Notes: a model not told the origin generated them from the sequence alone. A DNA stretch of 64,000 nt from Niveibacterium umoris (GCF_014197015.1 NZ_JACIET010000002.1:372001-436000); one strand, 5' to 3'; numbered from the stretch's first letter, positions 36,892 to 51,980 are shown. Made by a program: numbers and translations.

Positions 36892-37821
36892 TCAGCGTTC
36901 TGACAGCGGGTCGTACCAGAGCTCCTTGCGCGCCAGGGGCGTCTCTGGCGAGAAGAAGGGGCTTTCAAGCCGGAACAATCGCCTTTTCTTGAAATGGATG
37001 GTGGCTTCGAAGCTGGCCTTGAACGCGTTGAACTCGCGGTCGAAGCTGCCATCTTTCAGCATGCGCTCCAGCCCCTCGTTGATGCGATTGGCCAGCGCCT
37101 TTCCGGCGGGTGTGCGGCTGACGAAAAAGTACCGCGTCAGCGGGTAGTGCAGCATGAGGTTCTGTTCGATCGCCAGATTGGGGTAGGCCGGGCCAAAGCG
37201 ATTGAGTTCCTCGCCGACTTCCATCACGCCGCGCGAAAACAGATCGAAACGGCCGCCGGCAAGCATGCCGAACAAGCCTTCGTAGGTTGCGCCGGTGTCC
37301 ACGCGAAACCCGGCATTCGTCAGCACCTGGATGTCCCACCAGCCGGCGCCTTGCCCGATGGAGAATCGCGTGAGCTCATCCAGCGTCTTGACCTTGTTCA
37401 GGGCCGGCTGGGTGTCCTTCCTGATCATGAACACCCGGTAGCCAAGCAGCCCCTTGTCGAGCGGGAAGCGGATGGGGAGCAGGCGCCGCTCCAGGCCGAT
37501 GACGTTGCCGCGAACCAGAACAGTGATCTTGTCGCCGGCCTCCAGCGCGCGCACTTCCTCCTCTTCATGGCGCCCGCCCAGATCGACCTTCTCCACGCGA
37601 TAGGGGCCGTAGTCCGCCTCCGTTGCGCGCAGCGCCATGTCGAGCAGCTTCCAGTAGTAGTCGTAGCGGGTATCCGCGGGCCCTTCGCCGATCGACCGGC
37701 TCACGACGAGCGTCGGCTGCGTCGCCGGTGTTGCACACATGGCAACGGACACTGGAATCACAGCGCCGATGAGCAGTGCAAGTGCCGGAAGCCAGGTTCG
37801 GAACGAACACGCGACGAGCAT
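36892..37821 (-). CDS. Periplasmic solute-binding protein, family 3-like
   Basis: 309 residues. A hydrophobic signal peptide ends near AMCA; the mature part reads as a type-II periplasmic binding fold with the family-3 style features (a TLDELTRFSIGQGAGWWDIQVL block and GLFGMLAGGRFDLFSRGVME near the hinge). Start at 37821 is chosen for AGGAG 9 nt upstream. No permease or ATPase gene is adjacent, so it is an orphan that may serve sensing rather than ABC transport. Ligand cannot be read. It is divergent from katG across 420 bp. Confidence 0.75.
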   Translation of the reverse strand: MLVACSFRTWLPALALLIGAVIPVSVAMCATPATQPTLVVSRSIGEGPADTRYDYYWKLLDMALRATEADYGPYRVEKVDLGGRHEEEEVRALEAGDKITVLVRGNVIGLERRLLPIRFPLDKGLLGYRVFMIRKDTQPALNKVKTLDELTRFSIGQGAGWWDIQVLTNAGFRVDTGATYEGLFGMLAGGRFDLFSRGVMEVGEELNRFGPAYPNLAIEQNLMLHYPLTRYFFVSRTPAGKALANRINEGLERMLKDGSFDREFNAFKASFEATIHFKKRRLFRLESPFFSPETPLARKELWYDPLSER

Positions 37822-40446
<2,625 letters not shown>

Positions 40447-40477
40447 GCCCCAATACGCGGCTTCGCATCATCCACAA

Positions 40478-40501
40478 GAAGCCCGCTTCCCGGCGGGCTT
40501 C
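40478..40501 (+). terminator. Rho-independent terminator of katG
   Basis: GAAGCCCGC and GCGGGCTTC form a 9-bp stem with a 6-nt loop, followed by TCCGTTT. Confidence 0.75.
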
Positions 40502-40597
40502 TCCGTTTCCGGCAGCCCAACGGCCTTTGGTACGGATCGGCCACTGCGGCTGGCCTACGCGCATAATCTCGATCCCCCGACCGCTCACCAAGACTTC

Positions 40598-42979
40598 GTG
40601 CCCCGACCCCTGCCGCCGACGCTCTGGCCTTCGATCAAGACTGCGCTCCTCGCGCTGTGGCAACGACTGCACCATCCGCGGCGCCGCGACATCCTGATCG
40701 CACTGGCAACGCCACCTGCGCTCTTGCTCACGTGGGTGATCGTTCTGATTCCCTTTACGCCAGGGATCTCGGATATCCGCAAGGCGCGCGAGGAAGCGCC
40801 GACGCAGGTGCTGACCGCCGACGGCAAGCCGCTTGCCGAGTTCAAGCGCGGCAACCGCGACTGGGTGCCCTTGGATGCGATTTCGCCGCGGGTGATCGAT
40901 GCCTTGATCGCAACCGAGGACAAGCGTTTCTATGACCACCACGGCATCGACTTTCGCCGCCTGGTCGGGGCGACGCTGGCAACCTTGCAAGGCGACACGC
41001 AGGGCGGCTCCACGATCACGCAGCAGTTGGCGCGCAACCTGTTCCCGGAAGAAATCGGCCGCCGCCAGAACATCACCCGCAAGATCAAGGAAGCGATCAC
41101 CGCGCTGAAGATCGAGGCGCTGTATTCGAAGCAGCAAATCCTCGAGACCTACCTCAACACGGTGCCCTTCCTCTACAACGCCTACGGCATCGACATGGCG
41201 GCGCGCACCTACTTCGGCAAGCCGGCGCGCGCGCTGGATATATCCGAGAGCGCGACGCTGATCGGCATGTTGAAGGGCACCAGCTACTACAACCCGGTGC
41301 TGAACCCGGACCGTGCGCGCGAGCGGCGCAACGTGGTGCTGGCGCTGATGGCGAAGCAGGACAAGCTCTCCGCCGAGCGTTACGAAGCGCTGGCGAAGCG
41401 GCCGCTGAGGCTGGATTTCGAACGCCAGTCGGCTGAACCGGGCGACGCGCCCCACTTCACCGTGCAGTTGAAGCGCTGGCTGATCGACTGGGCCGACCAG
41501 CACGACTACAACATCTACACCGATGGGTTGGTGGTGCGCACCACAATTGATTCGCGCCTGCAGGGTTTTGCAGCGCGCGCAGTGGAGCAACGCACGCGCG
41601 CCCTGCAGGGTATTGCCAACAGCGCCTGGGGCGGCCAATGGCGTGCCGGCAATCGCACGGTCGAAGCGCTGGTGCGTGACAGCGCTGCGTTCGCAGCGGC
41701 CACCGCTGCAGGCGAATCGGCGGACGAGGCCCTCAAGCGGCTGCTGCGCGACACCGACTTCATGCGGCAGCTGCGTGAGGAGAAGACACGTATCGAAGCC
41801 GGCTTCCTCGCAATCGATCCACGCAGCGGCGCGATCCTCGCATGGGTTGGCAGTCGCGATTTCTCGGTCGACGCTTTCGATCATGTGCGCCAGGCGCGTC
41901 GCCAACCGGGCTCCACCTTCAAGCCCTTCGTCTACGGCGCCGCCTTCGAGCGTGGCGCCAAGCCGGACGACACCTTCGTCGACGCCCCGGTGCAGATACC
42001 GCTGCCCGGTGGCGAGGTGTGGGAACCGGACGACGCTGAGCCGCCGAGCGGCGAGCCGATGACGCTCGCCACCGCACTCGCGCTATCGCGCAACCGCATC
42101 ACCGCACAGGTGATGCAACAGGTAGGCCCAGCGCGCGTCGCCAAGCTCGCGCGCGCGATGGGCGTGCGCGAAAGCAAGCTCGACGAGGTGCCCTCGCTGG
42201 CGCTCGGAACCAGCCCGGTGACGCTGTACGAAATGGTCAGCGCTTACGCCACCATCGCGAACGCCGGCCACTACCTCGCACCGGCCATGGTGCTGCGCAT
42301 CGAGAACCGCAAGGGCGAAGTACTGGAGGAATTCCGCCCGGCGGACCCGGAGCGCGCAATTTCCGCAGAGGCTGAAGACACCCTGCTCGACGCGATGCGG
42401 GGTGTCGTGCAGCGCGGCACCGGCAGTGCCATCCGCGGCCGCTTCGGCGTGCGTGGTGACCTTGCCGGCAAAACCGGCACCACGCAGGACAACACCGACG
42501 GCTGGTTCATCCTGATGCACCCACAACTCGTGGCGGGCGCGTGGGTCGGCTTCAACGACGCCCGCATCACGCTGCGCAGCAACTACTGGGGCCAGGGCGC
42601 GCACAGCGCGCTGCCGATGGTCGGCGACTTCTTCTCACGCGCGCAGAACGCCCGCCTGATCGACAGCAACGCCCGTTTCGTGCGCGCGCAGGACGCCACC
42701 CTCAGCGGCCGCCTGCACGCGTGGTACCAATCGCTGTTCGGCGAAGCGCCTACGACGGAGGCCTCGGCGCCCCGCCCACGCGCAACCGAACCCGTCGCCG
42801 CACAGAGTGAGCCGCCGGCAACCGAAGCCTCGGCCCCCGCATCAGAATCCGCGGCCGAGCTGCCGGCCCTGCAGGAACCGGACGCCCCCTTGAGCGCACC
42901 GACCCCCCCCGCGACATCATCGGCACCGGCACCGGAGAAAAGCGTGCCGCCTGCGACGTCGAGTTCCCCACCGGTCTGA
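40598..42979 (+). CDS. Class A penicillin-binding protein (bifunctional transglycosylase/transpeptidase)
   Basis: 793 residues. One N-terminal membrane helix (about 31-52); GT51 glycosyltransferase motifs EDKRFYDHHGID, GGSTITQQLARNL and KIKEAITALKIE; transpeptidase motifs STFK with Ser439, SRN and KTGTT. It polymerises and cross-links peptidoglycan in the periplasm. The C-terminal tail after about 720 is Ala/Pro/Glu-rich and probably disordered. The start is a GTG at 40598. It lacks the OB/outer-membrane activator domain of large PBP1A, so a PBP1A-like or PBP1C-like role is open. Monocistronic. Confidence 0.92.
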   Translation: MPRPLPPTLWPSIKTALLALWQRLHHPRRRDILIALATPPALLLTWVIVLIPFTPGISDIRKAREEAPTQVLTADGKPLAEFKRGNRDWVPLDAISPRVIDALIATEDKRFYDHHGIDFRRLVGATLATLQGDTQGGSTITQQLARNLFPEEIGRRQNITRKIKEAITALKIEALYSKQQILETYLNTVPFLYNAYGIDMAARTYFGKPARALDISESATLIGMLKGTSYYNPVLNPDRARERRNVVLALMAKQDKLSAERYEALAKRPLRLDFERQSAEPGDAPHFTVQLKRWLIDWADQHDYNIYTDGLVVRTTIDSRLQGFAARAVEQRTRALQGIANSAWGGQWRAGNRTVEALVRDSAAFAAATAAGESADEALKRLLRDTDFMRQLREEKTRIEAGFLAIDPRSGAILAWVGSRDFSVDAFDHVRQARRQPGSTFKPFVYGAAFERGAKPDDTFVDAPVQIPLPGGEVWEPDDAEPPSGEPMTLATALALSRNRITAQVMQQVGPARVAKLARAMGVRESKLDEVPSLALGTSPVTLYEMVSAYATIANAGHYLAPAMVLRIENRKGEVLEEFRPADPERAISAEAEDTLLDAMRGVVQRGTGSAIRGRFGVRGDLAGKTGTTQDNTDGWFILMHPQLVAGAWVGFNDARITLRSNYWGQGAHSALPMVGDFFSRAQNARLIDSNARFVRAQDATLSGRLHAWYQSLFGEAPTTEASAPRPRATEPVAAQSEPPATEASAPASESAAELPALQEPDAPLSAPTPPATSSAPAPEKSVPPATSSSPPV

Positions 42980-43232
42980 CGCCGGAGACGCCGGGAATAC
43001 GCGGGCGCCGGCAGGAATCCCCCTTGTTGCGCGAATCTGGCCGCTCCGTGCATGCCGTGTGGCCCGATCACATCCGCTGCGGGCCGAACCGCTGGCGCGA
43101 AGTCGCCGTGGGCGCTTGCTCGGCGCATGACTAACACCCGCTGTGTCACGCAGGTGACATTCAAGTCCTTGGAATCGGATGTCGTTGATCTACAACGCAG
43201 TGCAGGACATCCCTTCGTCAGCGAGGCCGCCA

Positions 43233-45311
43233 ATGCGCAACAACCAGCCCGTCACCCAGACCGAGTACCTGTTGCACGATGGCGCTGCGATCATTTCGCG
43301 CACCGATCGCAAGGGGCAGATCACCGCCTGCAATGAAGAGTTTGTCGAGGCCGCCGGCTTTACCCGCGAGGAGCTGATCGGGGCGCCGCACAACCTCGTT
43401 CGGCATCCGGACATGCCGATAGAAGCCTTCCGCGATCTGTGGGCCACGCTGAAGAAGGGCCGCCCGTGGTCCGGCATGGTCAAGAACCGACGCAAGAATG
43501 GCGACCATTACTGGGTGCGGGCCTCGGTTGCCCCGCTGCCGGACGACAGCGGCTACTCATCGGTACGCACCCGGCCCAGCCGCGAGGAGGTCGCCGCAGC
43601 CGAAGCGCTTTACGCCCGCATGCGTGGGGACCCCGGCATCCGCCTCAGCCAGGGTCAGGTGCGAACGCGTCGCAGCCGGCTGCGCCTGCCGGGCATGCGT
43701 GTCGCCTCACGACTGTGGCTGATGGTGCTGATTCCGCTGCTCACGATTGCCGTGGTTGCCGGCGACGGCCTGTTCGACCTGCGCCACGCGAACAATGCGC
43801 TTGCCACCATCTACGAAGACAGGCTCGTGCCGATCGACCGGCTGGCGGAGATCAACGACCTGAACCAGATGAGCCTGATCGACCTGCTGCTCGCCGAGCA
43901 GGAGGCTGCCGACAAGGCTGCGCTTGCAAGGCACCGCGCCGCCATCAACGAGAACAAGGCCGGCATCGCCAAGGCCTGGCAGAGCTACCTCGCGACGGAT
44001 GTCACACCGGACGAAAAGCCGCTGGCCGATGCCCACCTTACCCAGCGCGACGCGATGTGGGCGCTGATCGAGCAGGGCATGGGCCAGATCGAGGCCGGCA
44101 GCATTGACGCCGCGCGCAAGACCATCCACGAGGATCTGCAGGCGCAGCGCATGGTGCAGGAGGACTCGATCGATCGCCTCAAGACCTTCCAGGTCAGCGC
44201 ATCGACCGAATCATACGAAGCCAGCAAGCGCAGCTTCACCAGCAGCATGGTCCGCGCGATTGCGCTGATCGTACTGGGTGGCGGCCTCACGCTTGCGATC
44301 GCGCTCGCCAACCAGCGCCACATCCTGCGCAACCTGCATGCCGCCCGCCACGCCACTCGCGCCATCGCACGCGGCAACCTGACCGCCACGCTACCGCCCG
44401 GCAGCAACGACGAGCTGGGCGAAATGATCAGCGACGTGGCGATCATGCGTAATTCGTTGCACGAGCTCATCGCCACGATCCGCCAGAACGCCGAAGCGCT
44501 CAACCAGGCTTCATCGGAACTCGCTGCGGCGGCCGGGCGCAGCGCCGAGGTGTCGCAGTCCCAGTCCAGCACCGCTTCGGGCATGGCAGCCGCAGTTGAG
44601 GAGCTGTCGGTATCGATCGACATGGTGGAGGATCGCGCCAATCTTGCCTCTGGCGCCACGCAGGAAGCTTCCGAGAGCTCGAGCGAAGGCGGCAGGGTGA
44701 TCGGCGAGGCCAGCAGCGAAATGCAACGCATCGCTGCCGCCATCAACACCGCCGCGGGCAGCATCGGTGAACTCGAACAGCTCTCGCGCCAGATCTCCGG
44801 CATCGTCGGCGTGATCCGCGAGGTGTCGGACCAGACCAACCTGCTCGCGCTCAACGCCGCCATCGAAGCGGCCCGTGCCGGCGAACAGGGCCGCGGTTTC
44901 GCCGTGGTGGCCGACGAAGTGCGCAAGCTGGCCGAGCGCACCGGCAAGGCCACCGGTGAAATCGGCGGCATGATCAGCCAGATCCAGCAATGCACCGAGC
45001 GCGCCGTGCAGGAGATGAACAGCAGCGTCACCCAGGCCGCCAGCGGCGTGGACCTTGCCCGGCAGGCAGGCCAGTCCATCACCGGCATCCTCGACGGTTC
45101 GCAGCGCGTGCTCGCCGCGGTCAACGACATCAGCCACGCCCTGCGGGAACAGGCGGCTGCCGCACGCGAAATCACCAAGCAGGTCGAATTCGTTGCCCGC
45201 AATGCCGAGACCGGCAGCACCGCCGCCACGCTGGTGGCCGAGTCGGCCCGCCACCTCGAGCAACTCGCGGCCCAAACCCACGCGCTGACCGAGCAGTTCC
45301 GCATCGCCTGA
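43233..45311 (+). CDS. PAS-containing methyl-accepting chemotaxis protein (Aer-like)
   Basis: 692 residues. An N-terminal PAS domain (about 5-120; [19 protein letters not shown] and [13 protein letters not shown] are the Aer/PAS_3 style) precedes a membrane segment (about 175-195), a four-helix periplasmic-type domain, a second membrane helix (about 340-360), HAMP and a long signalling domain with the conserved hairpin ([40 protein letters not shown] is split here by function: [18 protein letters not shown] then [15 protein letters not shown]). Start at 43233 has GAGG 7 nt upstream and the usual N-terminus [14 protein letters not shown]. Redox or energy taxis is likely. No che genes adjoin. 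Confidence 0.9.
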   Translation: MRNNQPVTQTEYLLHDGAAIISRTDRKGQITACNEEFVEAAGFTREELIGAPHNLVRHPDMPIEAFRDLWATLKKGRPWSGMVKNRRKNGDHYWVRASVAPLPDDSGYSSVRTRPSREEVAAAEALYARMRGDPGIRLSQGQVRTRRSRLRLPGMRVASRLWLMVLIPLLTIAVVAGDGLFDLRHANNALATIYEDRLVPIDRLAEINDLNQMSLIDLLLAEQEAADKAALARHRAAINENKAGIAKAWQSYLATDVTPDEKPLADAHLTQRDAMWALIEQGMGQIEAGSIDAARKTIHEDLQAQRMVQEDSIDRLKTFQVSASTESYEASKRSFTSSMVRAIALIVLGGGLTLAIALANQRHILRNLHAARHATRAIARGNLTATLPPGSNDELGEMISDVAIMRNSLHELIATIRQNAEALNQASSELAAAAGRSAEVSQSQSSTASGMAAAVEELSVSIDMVEDRANLASGATQEASESSSEGGRVIGEASSEMQRIAAAINTAAGSIGELEQLSRQISGIVGVIREVSDQTNLLALNAAIEAARAGEQGRGFAVVADEVRKLAERTGKATGEIGGMISQIQQCTERAVQEMNSSVTQAASGVDLARQAGQSITGILDGSQRVLAAVNDISHALREQAAAAREITKQVEFVARNAETGSTAATLVAESARHLEQLAAQTHALTEQFRIA

Positions 45312-45617
45312 ACCGCGTGGCGTCAGGTCACGGCGCACGCCGTACTGCTGCGGCGCAACTTCGATTGGACGGTCGACAAGCAGGGGCGACCAGGCAAGGA
45401 AGGTGAAAAGGCCGCAGCGGATTCGGTGCATCTCGATTGACGGGACGGCACGAACCCGCGCGCGCTGGCGCCATCCGTTTGCCCGACGATTGACCGTCGC
45501 AGGGCGAGGCGTGATAGTGATGGCGGCCTTGAACGCGCGGGCATCGCGCCGTTCGCTGTCCGTTCTACCGTGAGGCGCCATGGTGGCCGTCTGGACGCCG
45601 AGCTGGGGTTTTAGCGT
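45312..45617. other. 306-bp region with no supported gene
   Basis: No protein-like frame or hairpin terminator is seen. A GATAGT hexamer near 45514 could be a -10 element for the next gene, without a convincing -35. Confidence 0.4.
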
Positions 45618-46445
45618 ATGGCAATCGTTTCTGCGCAACGACGATTCACGCGCACGCGCATGGCGCTGTGTGCCCTGTTGCTGGCTTCGGTCGCAGGCAT
45701 GGCGGATGCGGCGATCTGCGAGAAGAGCGTTCGCTGGAAGGACGACGCGCCCTACACTTTTCGTAGCAAGGACGGATCGATCCGGGGCATCTACGCCGAC
45801 CTCGTTCAGGAAGCGCTTGAGCGGCTTGAGTGCAAGACGCAGTTTGTCGAAATGCCCTGGGCGCGGGCGCTGGTGGAGCTGGAGGCCGGGCGGCTCGACA
45901 TCCTGCCCGGCGCACTGAAAACGGCCGAACGGGAGCGCTTCGCCTACTTTTCGCGAGCGGTGAACCGCTCGCCCAATGTGCTGTTCATCGGCACCGCTGC
46001 GAGCAAGCGTTTCCAGATCGCGGCGCTGAAAGACCTGCTGTCGACCGACTTCCGGCTCGGCGCGCAAATCAAGGTGTCGTATGGGCCCGACTACGACACG
46101 CTGATGGCCAACGAGGCCTTTGCACGGAAGGTCACCTTCATTTCAGACCGGCGCGGCGCGTGGCGCATGATCGCCGCAGATCGCATCGATGGCCTGATCG
46201 CAGACGAGACTACCGGGCGCATCGAGATTCACGAACTGGGCCTGGACCAGGCGATCGCGAAAAGTTCGGTGGTCGTCTCCAACGAGGCGTCGATGGTGGC
46301 CCTGAGCAAAGCGACGATCGATCCGGACTTCGTGACCCGCTTCAATCGGGCGATAGAGACGATGCTCGAAGACGGCAGCTACGTTCGCATCATCGAGCGC
46401 TACATCCCTTGCCGTGCGTCGAAGGAAACGCTGGGCTGCAAGTGA
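45618..46445 (+). CDS. Periplasmic solute-binding protein, family 3
   Basis: 275 residues with a signal peptide (cleavage near MADA-AIC). The mature protein has the family-3 core: YTFRSKDGSIRGIYADLVQEALERL, FVEMPWARALVELEAGRLDILPG, and a late ADRIDGLIADET block. Orphan: no permease or ATPase is nearby, the next gene being a convergent LysR regulator. Many such orphans in this group feed signalling proteins rather than transporters. ATG at 45618 chosen to keep a full signal peptide; ATG at 45660 is an alternative. Confidence 0.8.
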   Translation: MAIVSAQRRFTRTRMALCALLLASVAGMADAAICEKSVRWKDDAPYTFRSKDGSIRGIYADLVQEALERLECKTQFVEMPWARALVELEAGRLDILPGALKTAERERFAYFSRAVNRSPNVLFIGTAASKRFQIAALKDLLSTDFRLGAQIKVSYGPDYDTLMANEAFARKVTFISDRRGAWRMIAADRIDGLIADETTGRIEIHELGLDQAIAKSSVVVSNEASMVALSKATIDPDFVTRFNRAIETMLEDGSYVRIIERYIPCRASKETLGCK

Positions 46446-46598
46446 CGCACAGCCGCCGATAGCCAGTCACCGCGGCGGGTGCGTGGGCCATTACCCGCGC
46501 CGTGTTTGACCGAACGGCTTACGCCGGATGGGGCGCCGGGGCGCCCCGGCTGCGCGGTTTATGCGGCGACGCGCCCCCGCAGCCGGGTGCTGCGAAAC

Positions 46599-47537
46599 CT
46601 ACTGCGCAAGTGCCGCATCCCCTGTCGCCGCCAGCAGCGGCGCGAAGCGCTCGAGCAGGAAGTCGACGAAGGCTTGCGTGCGGGCCGGGAGGTGGCTGCG
46701 ATCCGGGTAGACGACGTACACCGGCACACCTTGTGTTGGCGGGTAGTCGGGGAGCAGCGGGCGCAGCAGGCCGGCTTCTATCGGTTGCTGCACCAGTGCG
46801 CGGTCTATCAGCAGTACGCCCATGCCGCGGATCGCGGCGTCGACCAGCGCGCTGGCGTCGTTGATGACGAGTGCGCCGCGCACCGGAAAGCGGCGCGGTT
46901 CACCGTCTGCCACGAAGCCCCAGGTGTCCTGGCGGAATTTCGCGTTGCCGTAGCACAGGCAGTCATGTGCGGCGAGATCTTCGGGGCGCGCCGGCGTGCC
47001 GCGACGGGCGAGGTAGTCGGGGCTGGCCACCAGTGCCCAGGTCAGCTCGCCGAGGCGGCGCGCCACCAGTGATGAATCCGGCAGGTGGCCGATGCGGATC
47101 GCGACATCCACCCGCTCGGCCACCAGATCGACGAAGCGATCCTCCAGACCCAGCTCCAGTTCCAGCGCCGGGTAGCGGCGGTGAAACTCCGGCAGCAGGG
47201 GCACCAGCAGTTCGCGCCCGGCTGCGGTGGAACTGCTCACGCGCAGCTTGCCGCGCACTTCCTGCGCGTGGGCAGCGCCAAGGTCGTCGATCGCTTCCAG
47301 TGCGGCTTCGATGCGCTCGGCCTCGGCCAGCACCGCTTCGCCGAGTTCGGTCAGTTCCAGTGAGCGGGTGGTCCGCTGGATCAGCCGGCCGCCGATCTGT
47401 GCCTCGACAGCGGCCACTTGCTTGCTGACCGCCGAACGGCTGAGCCCAAGCGCGGTTGCCGCACTGGAAAAGCTGCCGCTGCGGGCGACACGGGCGAACA
47501 GCAAGAGGCCTGGAATGCGTTCAAAGGGGATGGACAT
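46599..47537 (-). CDS. LysR-family transcriptional regulator
   Basis: 312 residues. N-terminal winged HTH (FARVARSGSFSSAATALGLSRSAVSKQVAAVEAQIGGRLIQRTTR) and a type-II periplasmic-binding-like effector domain from about 90. It belongs to the AaeR/DsdC-like subgroup seen next to oxidoreductases. It is divergent from a zinc-independent oxidoreductase gene, 138 bp between starts, with an inverted repeat in the gap, so it probably controls that gene and itself. Effector unknown. Confidence 0.9.
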   Translation of the reverse strand: MSIPFERIPGLLLFARVARSGSFSSAATALGLSRSAVSKQVAAVEAQIGGRLIQRTTRSLELTELGEAVLAEAERIEAALEAIDDLGAAHAQEVRGKLRVSSSTAAGRELLVPLLPEFHRRYPALELELGLEDRFVDLVAERVDVAIRIGHLPDSSLVARRLGELTWALVASPDYLARRGTPARPEDLAAHDCLCYGNAKFRQDTWGFVADGEPRRFPVRGALVINDASALVDAAIRGMGVLLIDRALVQQPIEAGLLRPLLPDYPPTQGVPVYVVYPDRSHLPARTQAFVDFLLERFAPLLAATGDAALAQ

Positions 47538-47567
47538 GGGTTGCTTCGGCGCGTTTTCAAGCAGGCA

Positions 47568-47590
47568 ATTGGTTCCGTACAGGAAACAAT
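47568..47590. promoter_or_regulatory. LysR operator candidate
   Basis: ATTGGTTCC (47568-47576) and GGAAACAAT (47582-47590) form an inverted repeat with one mismatch and a 5-bp centre, in the divergent gap between the regulator and the oxidoreductase. Confidence 0.5.
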
Positions 47591-47675
47591 CTAGTGCTTC
47601 GGCGGTGGCTAATCAAGCGCGGGCAAGCCGGCTAATCTGAGCCCCTGTCGAATTCAACCGAATCTGGAGTCCGCC

Positions 47676-48614
47676 ATGAACACAAGCCATCTCGCCGCCG
47701 TCATCCACAACTATGGCGGCCCGGAAGTGCTTTCCGTAGAACAAGTCCCGATGCCGCAGCCGGGGCCGGACGATGTGCTCGTCCGCATTCATGCCGCCAG
47801 CGTGAACCCGGTGGACTGGAAGATCCGCGAGGGCTACCTGAAGGCGGTGTTGCCGCATGCCATGCCGCTGACGCTCGGCTGGGACTTCGCTGGCGAAATT
47901 GTTGCCCTTGGCGCACAAGTGACCGGCTGGCAGGTGGGTGACGCGGTGTATGCGCGACCGGATATCGCGCGCAACGGCAGCTACGCCGAATACATTGCCG
48001 TGCGCGCGTCGGAAATCGCCCGCAAGCCCGCTTCTCTCACCTGGCAGCAAGCCGCTGCAGTGCCGCTGACCGCGCTGACGGCCTGGCAATCGCTGTTCGA
48101 CCACGCGCAGTTGCAAGCCGGCGAGCGCGTGCTGATCCATGCCGGTGCGGGCGGTGTCGGCAACTTCGCGATCCAGTTCGCAAAGCAGCGCGGCGCCCAT
48201 GTGATCACCACCACGTCAACGGCCAATATCGAACTGGTGAAGTCGCTCGGGGCCGACGAAGTCATCGACTATACCCAGCAGGATTTCGCCAGCCTGCGCG
48301 ATCTCGACGTGGTGTTTGACACCCTTGGCGGCGAGATCCAGACCGGGTCGCTCGCCACGTTGCGCAAGGGTGGCCGCATCGTGACCATCGTTGGCGCCGT
48401 CGAGGCCAGCCTCGCCGCGCAACACGGTGTCACCCCGCTGTTCTGCTTCGTGCAACCGAGCAGCACGCAGCTCGAGCAGATCGCACAACTGGCCGACAAC
48501 GGCAAGCTGCGCGTGGTGATCGACAGCGTGTTCGCGTTGAAGGACGTGGCGGCGGCACACGCCCGCAGCGAAAGCGGGCGGGCACGCGGCAAGATCGTGA
48601 TCCAGGTGAGCTGA
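47676..48614 (+). CDS. NADP-dependent oxidoreductase, MDR/quinone-oxidoreductase family
   Basis: 312 residues. GroES-like N-terminal domain (VRIHAASVNPVDWKIREG, LGWDFAGEIVALG) and a Rossmann fold with AGAGGVGNFAIQFAKQRGAHV. The cysteines and histidines that bind zinc in alcohol dehydrogenases are absent, so it is a zinc-free MDR of quinone-reductase type, acting on an electrophilic quinone or enone. Divergent from the LysR gene, which probably induces it. A strong hairpin terminator follows. Confidence 0.9.
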   Translation: MNTSHLAAVIHNYGGPEVLSVEQVPMPQPGPDDVLVRIHAASVNPVDWKIREGYLKAVLPHAMPLTLGWDFAGEIVALGAQVTGWQVGDAVYARPDIARNGSYAEYIAVRASEIARKPASLTWQQAAAVPLTALTAWQSLFDHAQLQAGERVLIHAGAGGVGNFAIQFAKQRGAHVITTTSTANIELVKSLGADEVIDYTQQDFASLRDLDVVFDTLGGEIQTGSLATLRKGGRIVTIVGAVEASLAAQHGVTPLFCFVQPSSTQLEQIAQLADNGKLRVVIDSVFALKDVAAAHARSESGRARGKIVIQVS

Positions 48615-48743
48615 TCCTGCCCCGCTGGCAGACGCAGAACGAACGCGGTCGCTACGCCAGCGCCCCCACGGGGGCTGCGTCGCGGATACGCCGCAGATTG
48701 CGAGTGATGGTCCGATGAAGGGCGCGCCACGGCGCGACAAAGC

Positions 48744-48769
48744 ATGAGCCCGCCAGTTGGCGGGCTCAT
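48744..48769. terminator. Hairpin terminator between convergent genes
   Basis: GAGCCCGCC/GGCGGGCTC with an AGTT loop, extended by AT pairs to an 11-bp stem, between the oxidoreductase gene and the convergent hypothetical gene. No long T-run follows. Confidence 0.6.
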
Positions 48770-48793
48770 GCCCTCACGGCCGACACCCGCCGG

Positions 48794-49801
48794 TTAGCGG
48801 TAGCAGTCGACGGCGAACAGTTCCGTGTCGTCCGGCAGCGCGGCGAGCATCTCGCTCGCGATCCGCACCCAGTCGGCCGGGTTCATGCGCGCGCGGTTGG
48901 CATCGCGGCGCCACGGGTCGGCCTCGGCGAACCACTGGCCGTCGAGCAGCAGTGCGAACGGCATGGCAGTGTTCTGCCGCACATAGGCGACGAGCCCCTC
49001 TTCGTCGCCGGCGAAACGCGCCAGCGTCTGTCGGGTCACGGCAGGGTAGGCATGGGCTTCACCGGTCTCCGGCAAGGTGCAGGCTGCCGCGCACGGTGCG
49101 AGCGGCTCGCCCGCTACGCGCTCGATCGCAATCACGCCGCCAGAGCGCACCCGCTCTGCCGAGGCATTGCCTGCGCCCGGTGCGCACCGCTGCGCATGCG
49201 TGAATGCAGCGTAGCGTTGCCGGGCGGCCTGCGCGTTCTGATCGCGCTGCGCGTCGAGATCCCAATGCTTCTTCAGCAACACGTCCGCATAGCCGACCGG
49301 CGGCGGGTCGTCGTAGCGCAGCGGCGCACCGAGCCGGGTCGCATGCTCGAATCCGGCCTTGACCTTGAAGAAACCACACCAACGGCCACCGATCTGCCAC
49401 TCGCTCCACCTGGCATTCGGGTTGTGCCAGTAGCCAATGCGGCCCGCCTTCAGCGCGTCCGGGCTGTAGCCCTGTTCGAGCACGAAGTCCTCGAAGCTCA
49501 GGTACAGCTCCTTCAGCGGGGTCAGGCGTGTCGGCGCTGCGCCCCCGTCGCGGGGTCGATCGCACGGCTCGGTTTCAGTGCTGATCAAGGCGGCGTGCGG
49601 CTCGATCACCTCGCGCGTGAACCACAGGATCGGGTCCACGGAGCCATGCTCGTACTCGAAGCGCAGCAGTTCGGACTTGTCCTGGAACGTGCGGTAGCGC
49701 GCCGACTTCGGGTGCAACGCGAAGGGCGCGAGGGCATCGTCCAGCGAGAAGCCGGCTTCGCCCGGCTGCCTCGCGACGATCAGCGCGAAGTGCATCGGCA
49801 T
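48794..49801 (-). CDS. Uncharacterised protein with NPN-xW-xxW-x-IGGRW motif
   Basis: 335 residues, cytoplasmic by composition. The segment YWHNPNARWSEWQIGGRW near the middle recalls a motif in uncharacterised bacterial and phage proteins (NPN, W, IGGRW). No catalytic site is obvious. The ATG at 49801 is the first giving the likely N-terminus (MPMHFALIVARQ); its ribosome site is poor and ATG at 49795 is possible. The stretch upstream in frame has no protein-like character. It lies behind the groEL terminator on the same strand, so probably separate from the chaperonin operon. Confidence 0.7.
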   Translation of the reverse strand: MPMHFALIVARQPGEAGFSLDDALAPFALHPKSARYRTFQDKSELLRFEYEHGSVDPILWFTREVIEPHAALISTETEPCDRPRDGGAAPTRLTPLKELYLSFEDFVLEQGYSPDALKAGRIGYWHNPNARWSEWQIGGRWCGFFKVKAGFEHATRLGAPLRYDDPPPVGYADVLLKKHWDLDAQRDQNAQAARQRYAAFTHAQRCAPGAGNASAERVRSGGVIAIERVAGEPLAPCAAACTLPETGEAHAYPAVTRQTLARFAGDEEGLVAYVRQNTAMPFALLLDGQWFAEADPWRRDANRARMNPADWVRIASEMLAALPDDTELFAVDCYR

Positions 49802-49943
49802 GTGGGTACGCGTATCGCCAGACGCAGCGTCACCCTTGCGATGCACCGGGGCACGAGGACTTGCGCGGCAGTGCCGCAATGCGGGATGGGAGGCATGCGG
49901 CGCATTGTGCCGACCATCCACCTGGCATTCAATGACGGCCAGC

Positions 49944-49971
49944 AAAAAAAGCCCGCCGAAGCGGGCTTTTT
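49944..49971 (-). terminator. Terminator behind groEL
   Basis: AAAAAGCCCGC and GCGGGCTTTTT pair around a CGAA loop, flanked by A and T runs on both sides, so it can work in both directions. It lies 19 bp after the groEL stop. Confidence 0.85.
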
Positions 49972-49989
49972 CTATGGAACGCGGGCGGA

Positions 49990-51980
<1,991 letters not shown>

